NCBI GenBank assembly: GCA_027317045.1
Contig: DAHVFI010000262.1
Location: forward strand, 1-5,336
Origin: Gammaproteobacteria bacterium
GTDB taxonomy: Bacteria; Pseudomonadota; Gammaproteobacteria; Natronospirales; REEB76
DNA length: 5,336 nucleotides
Direction: 5' to 3'
Position numbers and translations under genes: made by a program. The notes beneath the pieces are model-generated. The model saw only the letters and a program-made list of their open reading frames with translations. It did no database searches and was not told the DNA's origin. This document shows, one piece after another, positions 5,072 to 5,336 of this stretch (position 1 is its first letter; every line of letters begins with the position of its first letter).

Positions 5072-5336
5072 ATGAAATTCGAACTGATGCACACGGAGGG
5101 TGCGGCACGGCGCGGCCGGCTGATTTTTGAGCGCGGCGTTGTGGACACGCCGGCCTTCATGCCGGTGGGCACCTACGGCACGGTCAAAGCCATGACGCCG
5201 GAGGAACTGCGCGAGGTGGGCGCCCAGATCATTCTCGGCAACACCTTTCATCTGATGTTGCGTCCCGGTACCGAAGTCATCCGCGCCCACGGCGGGCTGC
5301 ACGGATTCATGCACTGGCACGGTCCTCTGTTGACCG
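5072..5336 (+). CDS. tgt: Tgt: bacterial tRNA-guanine transglycosylase (3' truncated by window edge)
   Basis: Tgt exchanges guanine-34 in the anticodon of Asp, Asn, His and Tyr tRNAs for preQ1, the step before QueA. The visible 88 residues match the E. coli N-terminus from the first codon: MKFEL, RRGRLIFERGVVDTPAFMPV (13-32), GTYGTVKAMTPEEL (33-46) and GAQIILGNTFHLMLRP (50-65). The last base, G5336, begins codon 89, where the family has the catalytic Asp of the DSGGFQ motif, so the active-site body lies outside the window (about 375 aa in all, from the family). ATG 5072 is chosen by alignment. No Shine-Dalgarno site precedes it and a -10-like box ends six bases upstream, suggesting a leaderless message. 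It is separated from queA by 638 bases and probably has its own promoter. Confidence 0.96.
   Translation, partial: MKFELMHTEGAARRGRLIFERGVVDTPAFMPVGTYGTVKAMTPEELREVGAQIILGNTFHLMLRPGTEVIRAHGGLHGFMHWHGPLLT

Noticed and set aside
4541..5320. A 259-codon minus-strand frame spanning the queA-tgt gap
   Set aside because: It covers the tgt start region and the hairpin array, its residues are Arg/Pro/Ala-rich, and it looks like a phantom frame through repeats. The overlapping minus frame 4501-5034 and plus frames 4437-4829 and 4726-5037 fail for the same reason.

Overview
The window reads as an ordinary chromosomal stretch of a GC-rich gammaproteobacterium. The main evidence is a tandem fabA-fabB pair, the anaerobic unsaturated fatty acid branch typical of that class, followed by queA and tgt in the order common in Gammaproteobacteria. 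The encoded FabA, FabB, QueA and Tgt align closely, from memory, with the E. coli proteins over the parts visible. I cannot name a genus. All genes are on the + strand.

Layout: (1) bases 1-1293 hold the C-terminal two thirds of a group II PLP-dependent amino acid decarboxylase, cut by the left edge. (2) Bases 1294-1586 are a leader region with two promoter-like sites, a 14-codon open frame whose first bases copy the fabA start, and a strong hairpin. (3) fabA (1587-2099) and fabB (2113-3327) form a tight two-gene operon. (4) After a 62-base gap with a promoter-like site comes queA (3390-4433). (5) Bases 4434-5071 are a 638-base non-coding interval packed with about ten consecutive inverted repeats. 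It looks like a mosaic of dispersed intergenic repeat elements, including a REP-like hairpin with a perfect 12-bp stem. (6) tgt starts at 5072 and runs off the right edge just as its catalytic Asp89 codon begins.

The genes fall into two functional pairs. FabA makes and isomerises the 10-carbon enoyl-ACP, and FabB elongates the cis-3 product, so together they supply unsaturated acyl chains for membrane lipids. Tgt inserts preQ1 at position 34 of GUN-anticodon tRNAs, and QueA then converts it to epoxyqueuosine. The decarboxylase has no evident link to either pair.

I found no new protein system. The parts that merit a second look are non-coding: the hairpin array splitting queA from tgt, the apparently leaderless starts of queA and tgt, a 13-base palindrome in the tgt promoter, and the fabA leader.
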